Of a DNA stretch of 64,000 nt, positions 17,651-26,078 are shown in pieces (position 1 is the first letter of the stretch; the number at the start of each line of letters is the position of its first letter). This DNA comes from Thermohalobaculum sp039028795 (lineage in GTDB: Bacteria; Pseudomonadota; Alphaproteobacteria; Rhodobacterales; Rhodobacteraceae): positions 62,001-126,000 of the forward strand of contig JBCCHJ010000007.1 in the NCBI GenBank assembly GCA_039028795.1, in the 5' to 3' direction. A program made the position numbers and the translations under genes. The notes under the pieces were generated by a model. That model made no database searches, had not been told where the DNA came from, and worked only from the letters and a program-made list of their open reading frames with translations.

Positions 17651-18256
17651 TCAGCGCGGACCTGGCCGGCGGTTCAATTGCTCGTTCAGAACCTCGACAT
17701 TGATCTCCAACGTCGTCAGATCGTTGTCCAAACAGGCCTGGTCTATCCGCTCCAGCACCGGGATGAACTCGGTCATGTGCTGTGAGATCTGGCCAAGGCG
17801 TTCTTGCTGATCCGGTCCCGCACGCTTTGCCAGGTCGATATAGTCTTCGACGGTGGCCAACATGCGCCCCATGACGTGCTTGCGAAACTTATCTGTCAGC
17901 TTCACATGCGCCGGGTTTGCGATGTGGTGGATCTTCAGTTCGTCGAACAGGTCTGCCATCCGCTGAAACATCGGCCTGTCGGCCGCCGGGGCTTGCCGCG
18001 ACAGGCGGCGAAGCCGCTTTGCGGCGGCTTCCAGCAATCCGATCGCGCGGTTTTCCTCTTTACGGCCGGCGCGGTCCTTGGCACCGCCTGGGCCCTTGCG
18101 GATCGGGGGTTTGGCGGTGGCCAGCATCACAAAGCCCCACACCGCACCGGCGGCCACGAACGGCATCCAATTCCGCATTTTCAGAAAACCGATCAAAACG
18201 ACGAAGACACCGATCGCCAACACCCCTGCGAGTATCTTGCGCCAATCTTCGATCAT
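17651..18256 (-). CDS. XpaC-like membrane protein (5-bromo-4-chloroindolyl phosphate hydrolysis family)
   Basis: A 201-residue protein with two N-terminal membrane helices (about 8-24 and 31-46), a basic linker (PPIRKGPGGAKDRAGRK) and a long helical cytoplasmic domain ending LEINVEVLNEQLN. This build and the spacing of the last helices match the XpaC family, named for a Bacillus gene; the biochemical role is not established. It often accompanies TelA-type toxic-anion resistance proteins, but no telA is visible in this window. It is the first gene of a minus-strand run toward the CHASE2 cyclase, 55 bases away. Confidence 0.75.
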   Translation of the reverse strand: MIEDWRKILAGVLAIGVFVVLIGFLKMRNWMPFVAAGAVWGFVMLATAKPPIRKGPGGAKDRAGRKEENRAIGLLEAAAKRLRRLSRQAPAADRPMFQRMADLFDELKIHHIANPAHVKLTDKFRKHVMGRMLATVEDYIDLAKRAGPDQQERLGQISQHMTEFIPVLERIDQACLDNDLTTLEINVEVLNEQLNRRPGPR

Positions 18257-18313
18257 TCTCCTGCCCCTGCATAGTAGGTCCTATATAGGGATACGGGCGG
18301 CGAAACCCCAAGC

Positions 18314-19174
18314 TTATGTGCTTTGGATCGCGCGCAAAGCGTCCAGCAGGGCCTTGATCAGCCGGGTCTTCGGCGTCCGCCGCCGCGCGGTGAGCATAAG
18401 GCGGCGACTGGCCTGCGGTTGACCAAACGGTATGACAAAAAGATCCTGGGCTGTCCCGCGCCACGGAACGACGGATACGCCCAAACCATGGCGAACGAGC
18501 GCCTCGATGGCCTCGAGGCTGTCTACCTCTGTGGAATGCGAGACGTTCAGCCCACGATCCAAGAGGCGGCGTTCGATTTGCTGACCGGCCCATGTTTTGC
18601 GCGAAAACCAGATGAAGGGATGAGACACCAATAACTCCGCGTCGGATTGAGCGGTTGTGCCCGGGGGAGCAATCACGACCAAGGGTTCTTCGACGACCTT
18701 GTGCAGAACCAGATCTTCGGGTGTCAAATCAGGCCCAGTCAATAGGGCTGCATCCAGATCGGCTGCCTGAACGGATTGCGCCAGTTCTCCAGATAGACCA
18801 GTGCGAATCTCTAGCCGCAGATCTGGATGCCGGGCGCGCAGCCCTGCCATGGCCGGAGCGGCCAGATGGGCCATCGCAGTTGGCACGATGCCCACGGCAA
18901 GCGTCCCGGCCAGATTATCACCCTGGCCGATGGCGTTGATATCGCCGAGAACACGGTGCAGCCGCCGGGCCTGCTCCGCCAAGGCTTCACCGTCCGGGGT
19001 CAGCACTGGTGGGCGCTGCGTTCGATCGACCAGACGGGTGCTCAGATCCTCCTCCAACGCCTTGATATGCAAACTGATGGCCGAATGGCTGCGCCCGACA
19101 GCCTGCCCCGCTGCCGAGAAACTGCCGTGCTGGGCAATGGCCAATAGCGAGTCGAGATGCTTCGTGTTGATCAT
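18314..19174 (-). CDS. LysR-family transcriptional regulator
   Basis: A DNA-binding regulator of 286 residues. The N-terminal helix-turn-helix (about 1-60) has the typical SLLAIAQHGSFSAAG and SAISLHIKALEEDL blocks. The rest is a periplasmic-binding-protein-like ligand domain with the opening GTLAVGIVPT. It diverges from the acyl-CoA dehydrogenase-fold gene across a 111-base spacer with a GTTA-N9-TAAC element, the usual arrangement in which a LysR protein controls itself and the divergent gene. The inducer is unknown and is presumably a substrate of that enzyme. Confidence 0.93.
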   Translation of the reverse strand: MINTKHLDSLLAIAQHGSFSAAGQAVGRSHSAISLHIKALEEDLSTRLVDRTQRPPVLTPDGEALAEQARRLHRVLGDINAIGQGDNLAGTLAVGIVPTAMAHLAAPAMAGLRARHPDLRLEIRTGLSGELAQSVQAADLDAALLTGPDLTPEDLVLHKVVEEPLVVIAPPGTTAQSDAELLVSHPFIWFSRKTWAGQQIERRLLDRGLNVSHSTEVDSLEAIEALVRHGLGVSVVPWRGTAQDLFVIPFGQPQASRRLMLTARRRTPKTRLIKALLDALRAIQST

Positions 19175-19195
19175 GATCTGTTAATATTCCTCACA

Positions 19196-19212
19196 GTTAA
19201 CGTGAAGATAAC
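19196..19212. promoter_or_regulatory. Candidate LysR operator
   Basis: GTTA and TAAC flank nine bases, which contains the T-N11-A core of LysR sites. It lies 22 bases upstream of the lysR start and about 74 bases upstream of the divergent gene. Confidence 0.4.
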
Positions 19213-19285
19213 TCGTTTCCATTTTACTTTTCAAACGGGTACTCTGTTCACAAAACCGTGATAAGGCCATGCGAGGGGACAGGTC

Positions 19286-20497
19286 ATGTACGCACTTTCA
19301 TCGGAACAAACTGATCTGCAGGCGCGCGCGAAAGCTCTTGCAGATGGTTCGATCAAAGCGCGTGCAGCCGAGGTGGATCGGTCCGAGCAATATCCTTGGG
19401 ACAACATCGCCTTGATGAATGAAGCCGGGTTCATCGGCATGACGATCCCAAAGGAGTATGGCGGTCAGGGACTCACATGGTTGGACACCGCCATCGTTGT
19501 GGAACAAATCGCGCGAACCTGTGCGGTCTCTGCCCGGATTGTGGTGGAGACAAACATGGGCGGTGTGTCCGCCGTGATGGCCTATGGGTCAGAAGATCAA
19601 AAGCGGATGGCTGCGGGGCTGGTGCTGGCTGGTGACAAGCCCGCGATCTGTATCACCGAGCCTGGGGCAGGATCAGCCGCGACCGAGATGGCCACCACCG
19701 CGCGGCGGGTCGACGGTGGCTGGGTGCTGAATGGCATGAAGCACTGGATCACCGGCGGCGGTGTATCCCGGCTGCATCTGGTGTTCGCCCGGATGATTGA
19801 CGGCGGGCAGGACCTGGGCATTGGGGGCTTCCTGGCAATCCGCGATGAGACGCCGGGCCTGCGTGTTGGCGAGCGCGAACCGACGATGGGCCTGCGCGGT
19901 ATTCCGGAAGCGCAAATGTTCTTCGAGGATATGTTCGTTGCCGATGACATGGTTGTTCAAGCCGGTGCGCCAGGCCGCGGCTTCGGCAAACTGATGACAG
20001 CATATAACTCTCAAAGAGTGGGGGCCGCGACGGTCGCCCTGGGCGTTGCCCAGGGCGCCTACGAATTGGCCGTCGACTATGTGCAAGAGCGCGAACAATT
20101 CGGCCGGCCCATCGCGGAATTCCAGGGCCTGCAATGGATGCTGGCGGATATGTCCATCGGGCTGGCCGCTTCCCAGGCGCTTATCTGGAAGGCCGCGGCG
20201 TCGGGTGACGGTGGCTTCCCGGACATGGCGATGGCGGCCCAGGCCAAAGTTCTGGCGGCGGAAACTGCCGTGAAAGTCACTAACGATGCACTGCAACTGC
20301 ATGGCGCCGCGGGATATTCCCGTGCCCGTGCGGTGGAACGCATGGTTCGGGACGCTCGGATGTTCACGATTGGAGGGGGAACCGCCCAGGTTCTGCGGAC
20401 GCAAGTGGCCAGCAATATTCTGGACCGCAAACTTCCGCAGACCAGGGACGGGTATCCGGTCGAGGCGCCCCAGGTCAGCCCACGGCGTGTGGCCTGA
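19286..20497 (+). CDS. Acyl-CoA dehydrogenase-fold enzyme, possible 3-sulfinopropanoyl-CoA desulfinase
   Basis: A 403-residue FAD protein of the acyl-CoA dehydrogenase superfamily, with FAD/substrate blocks CITEPGAGSAATEM, WITGGG, EREQFGRPIAEFQG and LHGAAGYSRARAVERMVRD. The usual catalytic Glu in the IYEGT motif is replaced: the sequence reads IGGGTAQ. The alternative base used by isovaleryl-CoA dehydrogenase is also absent, because that position reads NSQR (Gln243). I recall that 3-sulfinopropanoyl-CoA desulfinase of Advenella has this pattern with an Arg near 84 and a Gln near 246; here Arg84 and Gln243 are present. If so, it would release sulfite and make propanoyl-CoA. GAGGGG lies upstream of the ATG. 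A lysR gene diverges from it. Confidence 0.85.
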   Translation: MYALSSEQTDLQARAKALADGSIKARAAEVDRSEQYPWDNIALMNEAGFIGMTIPKEYGGQGLTWLDTAIVVEQIARTCAVSARIVVETNMGGVSAVMAYGSEDQKRMAAGLVLAGDKPAICITEPGAGSAATEMATTARRVDGGWVLNGMKHWITGGGVSRLHLVFARMIDGGQDLGIGGFLAIRDETPGLRVGEREPTMGLRGIPEAQMFFEDMFVADDMVVQAGAPGRGFGKLMTAYNSQRVGAATVALGVAQGAYELAVDYVQEREQFGRPIAEFQGLQWMLADMSIGLAASQALIWKAAASGDGGFPDMAMAAQAKVLAAETAVKVTNDALQLHGAAGYSRARAVERMVRDARMFTIGGGTAQVLRTQVASNILDRKLPQTRDGYPVEAPQVSPRRVA

Positions 20498-20509
20498 TTG
20501 GGGTGCCAT

Positions 20510-20544
20510 TTGGCCCGTTGGGCCAAGGCGAGGCTCTGCCTCGC
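20510..20544. terminator. Two tandem hairpins between convergent genes
   Basis: TTGGCCC-GTT-GGGCCAA at 20510-20526 is followed at once by GCGAGGC-TCT-GCCTCGC at 20528-20544. They lie between the stop codons of the acyl-CoA dehydrogenase-fold gene and ugpC, which run toward each other, so a bidirectional termination role is likely. Confidence 0.55.
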
Positions 20545-20576
20545 GCTCCGGGATATTTCTGGCCAGATGAAGAAGG
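20528..20576 (+). repeat. Rhodobacterales intergenic repeat element (REP-like)
   Basis: The second hairpin continues into CTCCGGGATATTTCTGGC and then CAGATGAAGAA. From memory, close variants of this hairpin plus GGATATTT plus AGATGAAG string are scattered between genes in many Rhodobacterales genomes. Only one copy is seen in this window, so the call rests on recognition. Confidence 0.45.
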
Positions 20577-20586
20577 GGGCGACGCA

Positions 20587-21636
20587 TCAGCCGATGCGCT
20601 GTCCGTTGCCGTCGAACCAACTCAAATCTGTGGGATTGATTTGAATACCGATGGTATCGCCTTCTGCAGGGGCCCCGGCCCCAGCATGCCGGAGTGCCAG
20701 ACGCTGGTTGGGCCCAGCACCGTCCCGGACCGATACATCCGCGTAGAGAACCGTTTCGGCCCCCAGGACTTCTGATAGGGCGACCTGGCCGGTAATCTCT
20801 GCTGTCTGCGGGTCGCTCGACCCCACGGCTTCCGGGCGAAGGCCTGCCATATGTGCACCGGCGGGGGCAGCATCTTTCAGTAGGGATCCGATAGATCCAT
20901 CCAGCGATATCATGTTCATCGGGGGGGTGCCGATAAACCCAGCCACGAACTCAGTCGCGGGGGTTGCATAAAGCTCCATCGGCGCGCCGATCTGTTCAAT
21001 CTTGCCGCCGTTCAGCACAACAATGCGGTCGGCCAGCGACATCGCCTCGACCTGATCATGGGTCACAAAGATGAAGGTCGCGCCCAGACGGCGATGCATT
21101 TCCTTCAGTTCGGACCGCATATGGGTGCGCAGCTTTGCGTCCAGGTTCGACAGAGGTTCATCGAACAGGAACACTTTGGGATCCCGGACAATCGCCCGCC
21201 CCATCGCGACCCGCTGACGTTGACCACCGGACAGTTGCCGGGGCTTGCGGGCCAGATACTCGGTCAATTGCAGGGTCTCTGCTGCCTGATCGATCCGTTG
21301 CTTGATCTGGTCCTTCGGCATGCCCTGGTTTTTCAAACCGTAGGCCATGTTATCGTAGACAGACATGTGTGGGTAGAGCGCATAGTTTTGGAACACCATG
21401 GCGATGTCGCGATCGCCGGGCTCCATATCGTTTACCCGCGTGCCGTCAATGGACACATCACCCTCGGTGATCGTCTCGAGCCCTGCAATCATGCGCAGCA
21501 AGGTGGACTTACCGCAGCCCGAGGGACCGACCAGCACGATAAACTCGCCATCGGCCACGTTGAATGTTGCGCCCGAGACCGCCATCACACCGCCAGGATA
21601 GGTCTTGGTGACCCCGCTCAGATCCAGCCCTGCCAT
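20587..21636 (-). CDS. ugpC: ABC transporter ATP-binding protein, glycerol-3-phosphate uptake
   Basis: The ATPase subunit that drives the Ugp importer from the cytoplasmic face. The 349-residue protein has Walker A GPSGCGKST, signature LSGGQRQR, Walker B VFLFDEPLSNLD, H-loop VTHD, and a C-terminal regulatory domain of the MalK/UgpC type. Its start follows directly on the ugpE stop codon (TAGATG), the last gene of a ugpB-A-E-C unit. The call among MalK-like ATPases depends on the neighbours. Confidence 0.92.
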   Translation of the reverse strand: MAGLDLSGVTKTYPGGVMAVSGATFNVADGEFIVLVGPSGCGKSTLLRMIAGLETITEGDVSIDGTRVNDMEPGDRDIAMVFQNYALYPHMSVYDNMAYGLKNQGMPKDQIKQRIDQAAETLQLTEYLARKPRQLSGGQRQRVAMGRAIVRDPKVFLFDEPLSNLDAKLRTHMRSELKEMHRRLGATFIFVTHDQVEAMSLADRIVVLNGGKIEQIGAPMELYATPATEFVAGFIGTPPMNMISLDGSIGSLLKDAAPAGAHMAGLRPEAVGSSDPQTAEITGQVALSEVLGAETVLYADVSVRDGAGPNQRLALRHAGAGAPAEGDTIGIQINPTDLSWFDGNGQRIG

Positions 21637-22485
21637 CTATTTCTCTTGCTCCACCAGACCTTTGACGAAGAGTTTCTGCATCGCGATCACCACCAGCACC
21701 GGCGGCAGCATCGCCAGGATCGCAGTGCCCATAATGTAGTGCCAGACCGGCAGTGCTTCGCCGGAATTCACCATCCGCTGGATGCCCATGACGATGGTGT
21801 AGAAGCCTTCCTCAGTCGTGATGATCAGCGGCCAGAGGTATTGGTTCCACCCGAAGATAAAGAGTATGATGAACAGTGCGGCTATGTTCGTCCGGCTGAG
21901 CGGGATCAGGATATCCCAGAAGAACTGCATCGGTCCGGCGCCGTCGATCCGGGCGGCCTCGACCAACTCATCCGGTACGGTCATGAAGAACTGCCGGAAG
22001 AGGAAGGTGGCGGTGGCCGAGGCGATCAGTGGGATGATCAAGCCAGGATAGGTGTTCAGCATGTCCAGCCGGGTCACCACATCGAATGTGGGTAGGATCC
22101 GAACCTCGACGGGCAGCATTAGAGTGATGAAGATCAGCCAGAAGAACCCCATGCGGAATGGGAACCGGAAATAGACAATCGCAAAGGCCGCCAACAACGA
22201 CACTGCGATTTTGCCGATCGTGATCCCCAGGGCCATGATCAGCGAGTTCAGCATCATGCCCGCCACCGGCACGCCGCCGGCTTCCGGCAGGCCGCCGGAC
22301 AGAAGCTGCGTGTAGTTGTCGACACCAAAGTCCCCAAACCACATCGGGATCGGAGATTTCGACAGCGCATCCGCCCCATGGGTCGAGGCAACCAGCGCCA
22401 TCCACACCGGGAAGCAGAGGAAGAACACCCCCAGGATCAACGCGACATGGGTCAAGATGGCCAGGTATGGGCGGTTCTCAACCAT
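21637..22485 (-). CDS. ugpE: ABC transporter permease, glycerol-3-phosphate uptake
   Basis: One of two inner-membrane channel subunits of the Ugp importer. The 282-residue protein has six predicted membrane helices and the ATPase-coupling EAA loop (ELVEAARIDGAGPMQFFWDI). It follows the other permease after a 156-base spacer that is longer than expected inside an operon and holds no gene I can support; it contains a short TGCGC/GCGCA repeat. Confidence 0.9.
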   Translation of the reverse strand: MVENRPYLAILTHVALILGVFFLCFPVWMALVASTHGADALSKSPIPMWFGDFGVDNYTQLLSGGLPEAGGVPVAGMMLNSLIMALGITIGKIAVSLLAAFAIVYFRFPFRMGFFWLIFITLMLPVEVRILPTFDVVTRLDMLNTYPGLIIPLIASATATFLFRQFFMTVPDELVEAARIDGAGPMQFFWDILIPLSRTNIAALFIILFIFGWNQYLWPLIITTEEGFYTIVMGIQRMVNSGEALPVWHYIMGTAILAMLPPVLVVIAMQKLFVKGLVEQEK

Positions 22486-22641
22486 GCGCGCCCTCCGTCA
22501 TATCAAAGTGACCGCATCCACACGCGTCCCTCCCCAGGTTGCTATTGGTGCGCCATTGGTCCGAGGCCCAACAGCGACGGGAGGCCAGGAGGGGCTGATG
22601 CGAAGATGTATGCGCACCAGCGCATTCAATTTGGCAGGTCA

Positions 22642-23520
22642 TCAGTACTGCACCCTCCGCTCGACATAGCGGAACTGGATCACGGTCATCAGGATGACCA
22701 TCCCCATCAGCACCACCGATTGCGCGGCCGAGCCGCCATAATCCTGACCGACGAAACCGGTATTGTAGACCTTGTAGACCAGGATCGAGGTCGCGTCCGC
22801 AGGCCCGCCAGATGTGGTTGCGTGAATGATCGCGAAGGTGTCGAAGAACGCATAGACGAGGTTCACGACCAGCAGGAAGAATGTCGTCGGCGACAACAGC
22901 GGAAACGTGATCGACCAGAACCGGCGGAATGGCCCTGCCCGGTCGATGGCCGCGGCCTCGATCAGTGATTTCGGGATCGACTGCAATCCGGCCAGGAAGA
23001 ACAGAAAGTTATAGCTGATCTGCTTCCAGGCAGCGGCGACGACCACCATGGCCAGGGCCTGGTTGCCGTTCACATAGTGGTTCCATTCATAGCCGATGCC
23101 CTTCAGCCAGTAGGCGAAGATCCCAAGGCTGGGGTTCATCATGAAGTACCAGACCACGCCCGCCAGCGCAGGCGCGACTGCGTAGGGCCAGATCAGGAAG
23201 GTCCGATAGGCCGTGGCAGCCTTGATGACCCGGTTGGCCGCAACCGCCAAGGCCAGAGAAATGCTCATGGCCAGAAACGTGACGGACAATCCAAAGACCA
23301 GGGTCGTCCAGAACGACTTTAAATAGGATGGGTCGCTGAATTGGTCGACATAATTGCGGAACCAGACGAATTCCCGCGAAAAACCAAACGCATCTTCCAG
23401 GAAGAACGACGTCTCCAGTGCCCGGATCGCTGGCCAGATGAAAAAGACCAACGTCACGATGATCTGCGGGGCGACCAGCAGATACGGCAACCAGCGATGG
23501 CGGAAGATGACGCGCTTCAT
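22642..23520 (-). CDS. ugpA: ABC transporter permease, glycerol-3-phosphate uptake
   Basis: The second inner-membrane channel subunit of the Ugp importer. The 292-residue protein has six membrane segments, starting with a basic N-terminus (MKRVIFRHRWLPYLL), and an EAA loop (SLIEAAAIDRAGPFRRFWSI). It lies 40 bases downstream of ugpB on the same strand. Confidence 0.9.
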   Translation of the reverse strand: MKRVIFRHRWLPYLLVAPQIIVTLVFFIWPAIRALETSFFLEDAFGFSREFVWFRNYVDQFSDPSYLKSFWTTLVFGLSVTFLAMSISLALAVAANRVIKAATAYRTFLIWPYAVAPALAGVVWYFMMNPSLGIFAYWLKGIGYEWNHYVNGNQALAMVVVAAAWKQISYNFLFFLAGLQSIPKSLIEAAAIDRAGPFRRFWSITFPLLSPTTFFLLVVNLVYAFFDTFAIIHATTSGGPADATSILVYKVYNTGFVGQDYGGSAAQSVVLMGMVILMTVIQFRYVERRVQY

Positions 23521-23560
23521 CGGGGTGGCGGGCGGGCCCGATCAGGCCCGCCCAATCGTC

Positions 23561-24874
23561 TTAGTCGTTTGCGTCTTCGAACTTACGCAGCAGGGCGTTG
23601 CCGCGCTCGACCGCTGCATCCATGGCGGTCTTCGCGTCTTTGTCGCCCGACCAGACCGCTTCCATCTCTTCATTGATGATGTCACGGATCTGCACGAAGT
23701 TGCCGAAACGCAGTCCCTTCGAGGCAGGCGTCGGCGTGTTCAGGCTGAGTTGCTTGATCGCCGTGTCGGTGCCAGGGTTCGAGTCATAGAAGCCTTGCTC
23801 TTTCGACAGCTCGTAAGCCGCCATGGTGATCGGCACATAGCCCGTGCCCTGGTGCCAGGCCGCTTGCTGTTCAGCCGAGGACAGGAATGCAAAGAACTCG
23901 GCGACGCCCTTGTACTCTTCAGCTTCGTGACCGGTCAGCACCCAAAGGGTCGCCCCACCGATGATCGAGTTCTGCGGGGCAGAGGCCGCGCCCTCATCCA
24001 ATGGCAGCATGGTCTGGGCGAATTCCCATTCGGTGATGTCGTTCTTGAAGCCGCCGTAGTAGGCGGAGGAGTTCAGCCAGAAGATTGTCTCACCGTTTAC
24101 GAACATTGCCCGGCTGTCACCGCGGCGGCCGCCGTATTTGAAGAGACCCTTCTTGCCCATATCTGCAATGCGCTGGATGTGGCCGACGACATTGTCATTG
24201 TTGATGGTCAACTCGGTGTCGAGGCCGGCAAAGCCGTTCTCTTGTGTCCCGATGTCAACATTGTGCCAGGCCGAATAGTTTTCGATCTGCACCCAGGACT
24301 GCCAACCGAAGGACAAAGGCGCATCGACGCCGCCTTCTTTCGCCTTTGCGGCTGCAGCTTCCAACTCAGACCAGGTTGTCGGCACGGCAATGCCCAACTC
24401 GTCCAGTTTGGATTTGTTATACCAAAGCACCGGGGTCGAAGAGTTGAATGGCAGCGACAGCAGCTTGTTGTCCGTGTCTGTGTAGTAGGACACCACCGCG
24501 GGCAGATAATCGTCCTGATTAAACTCGACACCCGCGTCCGCCATCAACTTATGGACGGGATAGACGGCGCCCTTGCCTTCAGCGGCCATCATGGTCGCGG
24601 TGCCGACCTCGAAGACCTGCACGATGTGCGGCTGTTCTTTCGCGCGGAAGGCCGCAATCGCCGAGGTCATCGTCTCGGTATAGTTGCCCTTATAGACCGC
24701 GTTGATCTGGTACTCGGATTGGCTGGCATTGAAGTCGGCGGCCATGGCGTCGACCCGCTCGCCCAGCGCGCCACCCATCGCGTGCCAGAAATTGACTTCC
24801 ACCGGCGCGGCGTGGGCCATGCCGAACGATGCGACGCTGAACGTCGCGGCAGCAAAAATTGTGCGGAATTTCAT
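23561..24874 (-). CDS. ugpB: Glycerol-3-phosphate-binding periplasmic protein
   Basis: Captures sn-glycerol-3-phosphate (and possibly glycerophosphodiesters) in the periplasm and delivers it to UgpA/UgpE. The 437-residue protein has a signal peptide (MKFRTIFAAA to AHAAP) and typical UgpB blocks: EVNFWHAMGGALG, YKGNYTETM, NSSTPVLWYNK and the LKNDITEW-like region FKNDITEWEFAQTMLP. GGAAGGAA lies upstream of the ATG. It is the first gene of ugpBAEC. An upstream direct repeat may be a PhoB box, which would place the operon under phosphate control. Confidence 0.93.
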   Translation of the reverse strand: MKFRTIFAAATFSVASFGMAHAAPVEVNFWHAMGGALGERVDAMAADFNASQSEYQINAVYKGNYTETMTSAIAAFRAKEQPHIVQVFEVGTATMMAAEGKGAVYPVHKLMADAGVEFNQDDYLPAVVSYYTDTDNKLLSLPFNSSTPVLWYNKSKLDELGIAVPTTWSELEAAAAKAKEGGVDAPLSFGWQSWVQIENYSAWHNVDIGTQENGFAGLDTELTINNDNVVGHIQRIADMGKKGLFKYGGRRGDSRAMFVNGETIFWLNSSAYYGGFKNDITEWEFAQTMLPLDEGAASAPQNSIIGGATLWVLTGHEAEEYKGVAEFFAFLSSAEQQAAWHQGTGYVPITMAAYELSKEQGFYDSNPGTDTAIKQLSLNTPTPASKGLRFGNFVQIRDIINEEMEAVWSGDKDAKTAMDAAVERGNALLRKFEDAND

Positions 24875-24974
24875 TCTCGTGTTCCTTCCCGAAGCGAGAG
24901 CGATGTCTGATCACCCAAGGGATCAACCGCGCTCGATGACGGCGCTCTATATGATTCCCTTCGGCGCCTACCGG

Positions 24975-25006
24975 AACTATAGGCGTTTTGTGACGCGCTT
25001 GTGAAA
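24975..25006 (-). promoter_or_regulatory. Candidate PhoB box and -10 of the ugp operon
   Basis: On the minus strand TTCACA and GTCACA occur with starts exactly 11 bp apart (25005-25000 and 24994-24989), the spacing of PhoB half-sites. TATAGT, a plausible -10 hexamer, follows about eight bases later. The site is roughly 115 bases upstream of ugpB. Direct sequence support is moderate; the phosphate link is from known ugp regulation. Confidence 0.38.
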
Positions 25007-25081
25007 CCTATCGCGCGAGTTAATCAGAAATTTTTCACGCCAGATCCACAAAGCCTCTGAATCTATGACATTAAAAGGGCT

Positions 25082-25702
25082 TCAGGTCGCTTGCAATCCA
25101 CCCCGCCGGGCGATGAATGCCGCGATATCATCAACCCCATCGTTCTTGCGCAACGCCGTGAAAACAAAGGGCCGATCACCGCGCATGCGCTTCGCGTCAT
25201 CGCGCATGACCTCTAGCGACGCGCCCACATGCGGTGCCAGATCGGTCTTATTTATCACCAGAAGATCCGAGCGGGTGATGGCCGGACCACCCTTACGCGG
25301 GATCTCCTCTCCGGCGGCCACGTCGATAACATAGAGCGTCAGATCCGCGAGTTCCGGGCTGAATGTGGCGGAAAGGTTGTCCCCGCCGCTTTCGATCAAG
25401 ATCAGCTCTAGGTCCGGGTGTTCCTCGCGCAGTTCCGCCACTGCGGCCAGGTTGATCGAGGCGTCTTCCCGGATTGCCGTATGCGGGCAGCCACCGGTTT
25501 CCACGCCCTTGATCCTATCGAGCGGCAAGGCCTGCATACGCATCAGCGCCTCGGCGTCTTCCTGGGTGTAGATATCGTTGGTGATGGCGGCGACGGAGTA
25601 ATCGTCCCGCAGTGCTTTGCAGAGCGCCGCCGTCAGAGTGGTCTTGCCCGCCCCGACGGGGCCACCGATACCAACGCGCAATGGGCCGTGGGGACTAGGC
25701 AT
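25082..25702 (-). CDS. ureG: Urease accessory GTPase UreG
   Basis: A cytoplasmic GTPase that powers nickel delivery to apo-urease. The 206-residue protein has the P-loop GIGGPVGAGKTT close to the N-terminus, the ureG metal-binding CPH motif (ETGGCPHTAIREDASIN), and NKTDLAPHVG for guanine recognition. It is the last gene of the urease operon and overlaps the preceding carboxymuconolactone-decarboxylase-like gene by eight bases. Confidence 0.97.
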   Translation of the reverse strand: MPSPHGPLRVGIGGPVGAGKTTLTAALCKALRDDYSVAAITNDIYTQEDAEALMRMQALPLDRIKGVETGGCPHTAIREDASINLAAVAELREEHPDLELILIESGGDNLSATFSPELADLTLYVIDVAAGEEIPRKGGPAITRSDLLVINKTDLAPHVGASLEVMRDDAKRMRGDRPFVFTALRKNDGVDDIAAFIARRGGLQAT

Positions 25703-26078
25703 CGTTTTGTTCTTCGAACACTTCCAGGGCCGCGTTCAGGCCATTGATCGCAGCCGGGAAGCCGCCATAGAGCGCCATCTGCCAGATCACTTCGCCGACT
25801 TCGCGCTGCGTGGCCCCGGCCCTGATTGCCGCCGCGATGTTAACCTTGAGTTGAGGGCGAGTTTGGCCACCTATAGCGGTCAAGGCCGCGATCGTGGCTA
25901 GCCAGCGGGTCTTCATATCTAGCCCGTCGCGGCCATATTGCTGGCCCCAGGCAAAGTCGACCAAGGACTTCGACATGCCCGGAACCAGTTCGTCGTAGCG
26001 CCCGGCCAAGGCCGCCTCCATCCCGGGATTAAATTCTTCGGCCAAGCCCTGGCCCTTGGCATAGCTGTCATCGATCAT
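25695..26078 (-). CDS. Carboxymuconolactone decarboxylase-family protein
   Basis: A 127-residue all-helical protein of the CMD/AhpD superfamily. The core matches the family (TRWLATIAALTAIG, RAGATQREVGEVIWQMALYGG). The CxxC redox pair of AhpD is absent, so a peroxidase-partner role is unlikely, and a true decarboxylase role has no pathway neighbours. It overlaps ureF upstream (ATGA) and ureG downstream, and so is embedded in the urease operon. A role in urease maturation is possible but unknown. Confidence 0.82.
   Translation of the reverse strand: MIDDSYAKGQGLAEEFNPGMEAALAGRYDELVPGMSKSLVDFAWGQQYGRDGLDMKTRWLATIAALTAIGGQTRPQLKVNIAAAIRAGATQREVGEVIWQMALYGGFPAAINGLNAALEVFEEQNDA

Noticed and set aside
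20498..20586. CRISPR-like or transposon end repeats in the acyl-CoA dehydrogenase / ugpC spacer
   Set aside because: Only two different hairpins in tandem and no repeat-spacer periodicity; a terminator and REP-like element explain them.
22486..22641. A possible small gene or insertion between ugpA and ugpE
   Set aside because: No frame of convincing composition with a ribosome site; only a short TGCGC/GCGCA repeat is present.
23354..24910. A 518-codon plus-strand open frame across ugpB and part of ugpA
   Set aside because: It is antisense to two well-recognised genes and its product shows no domain.
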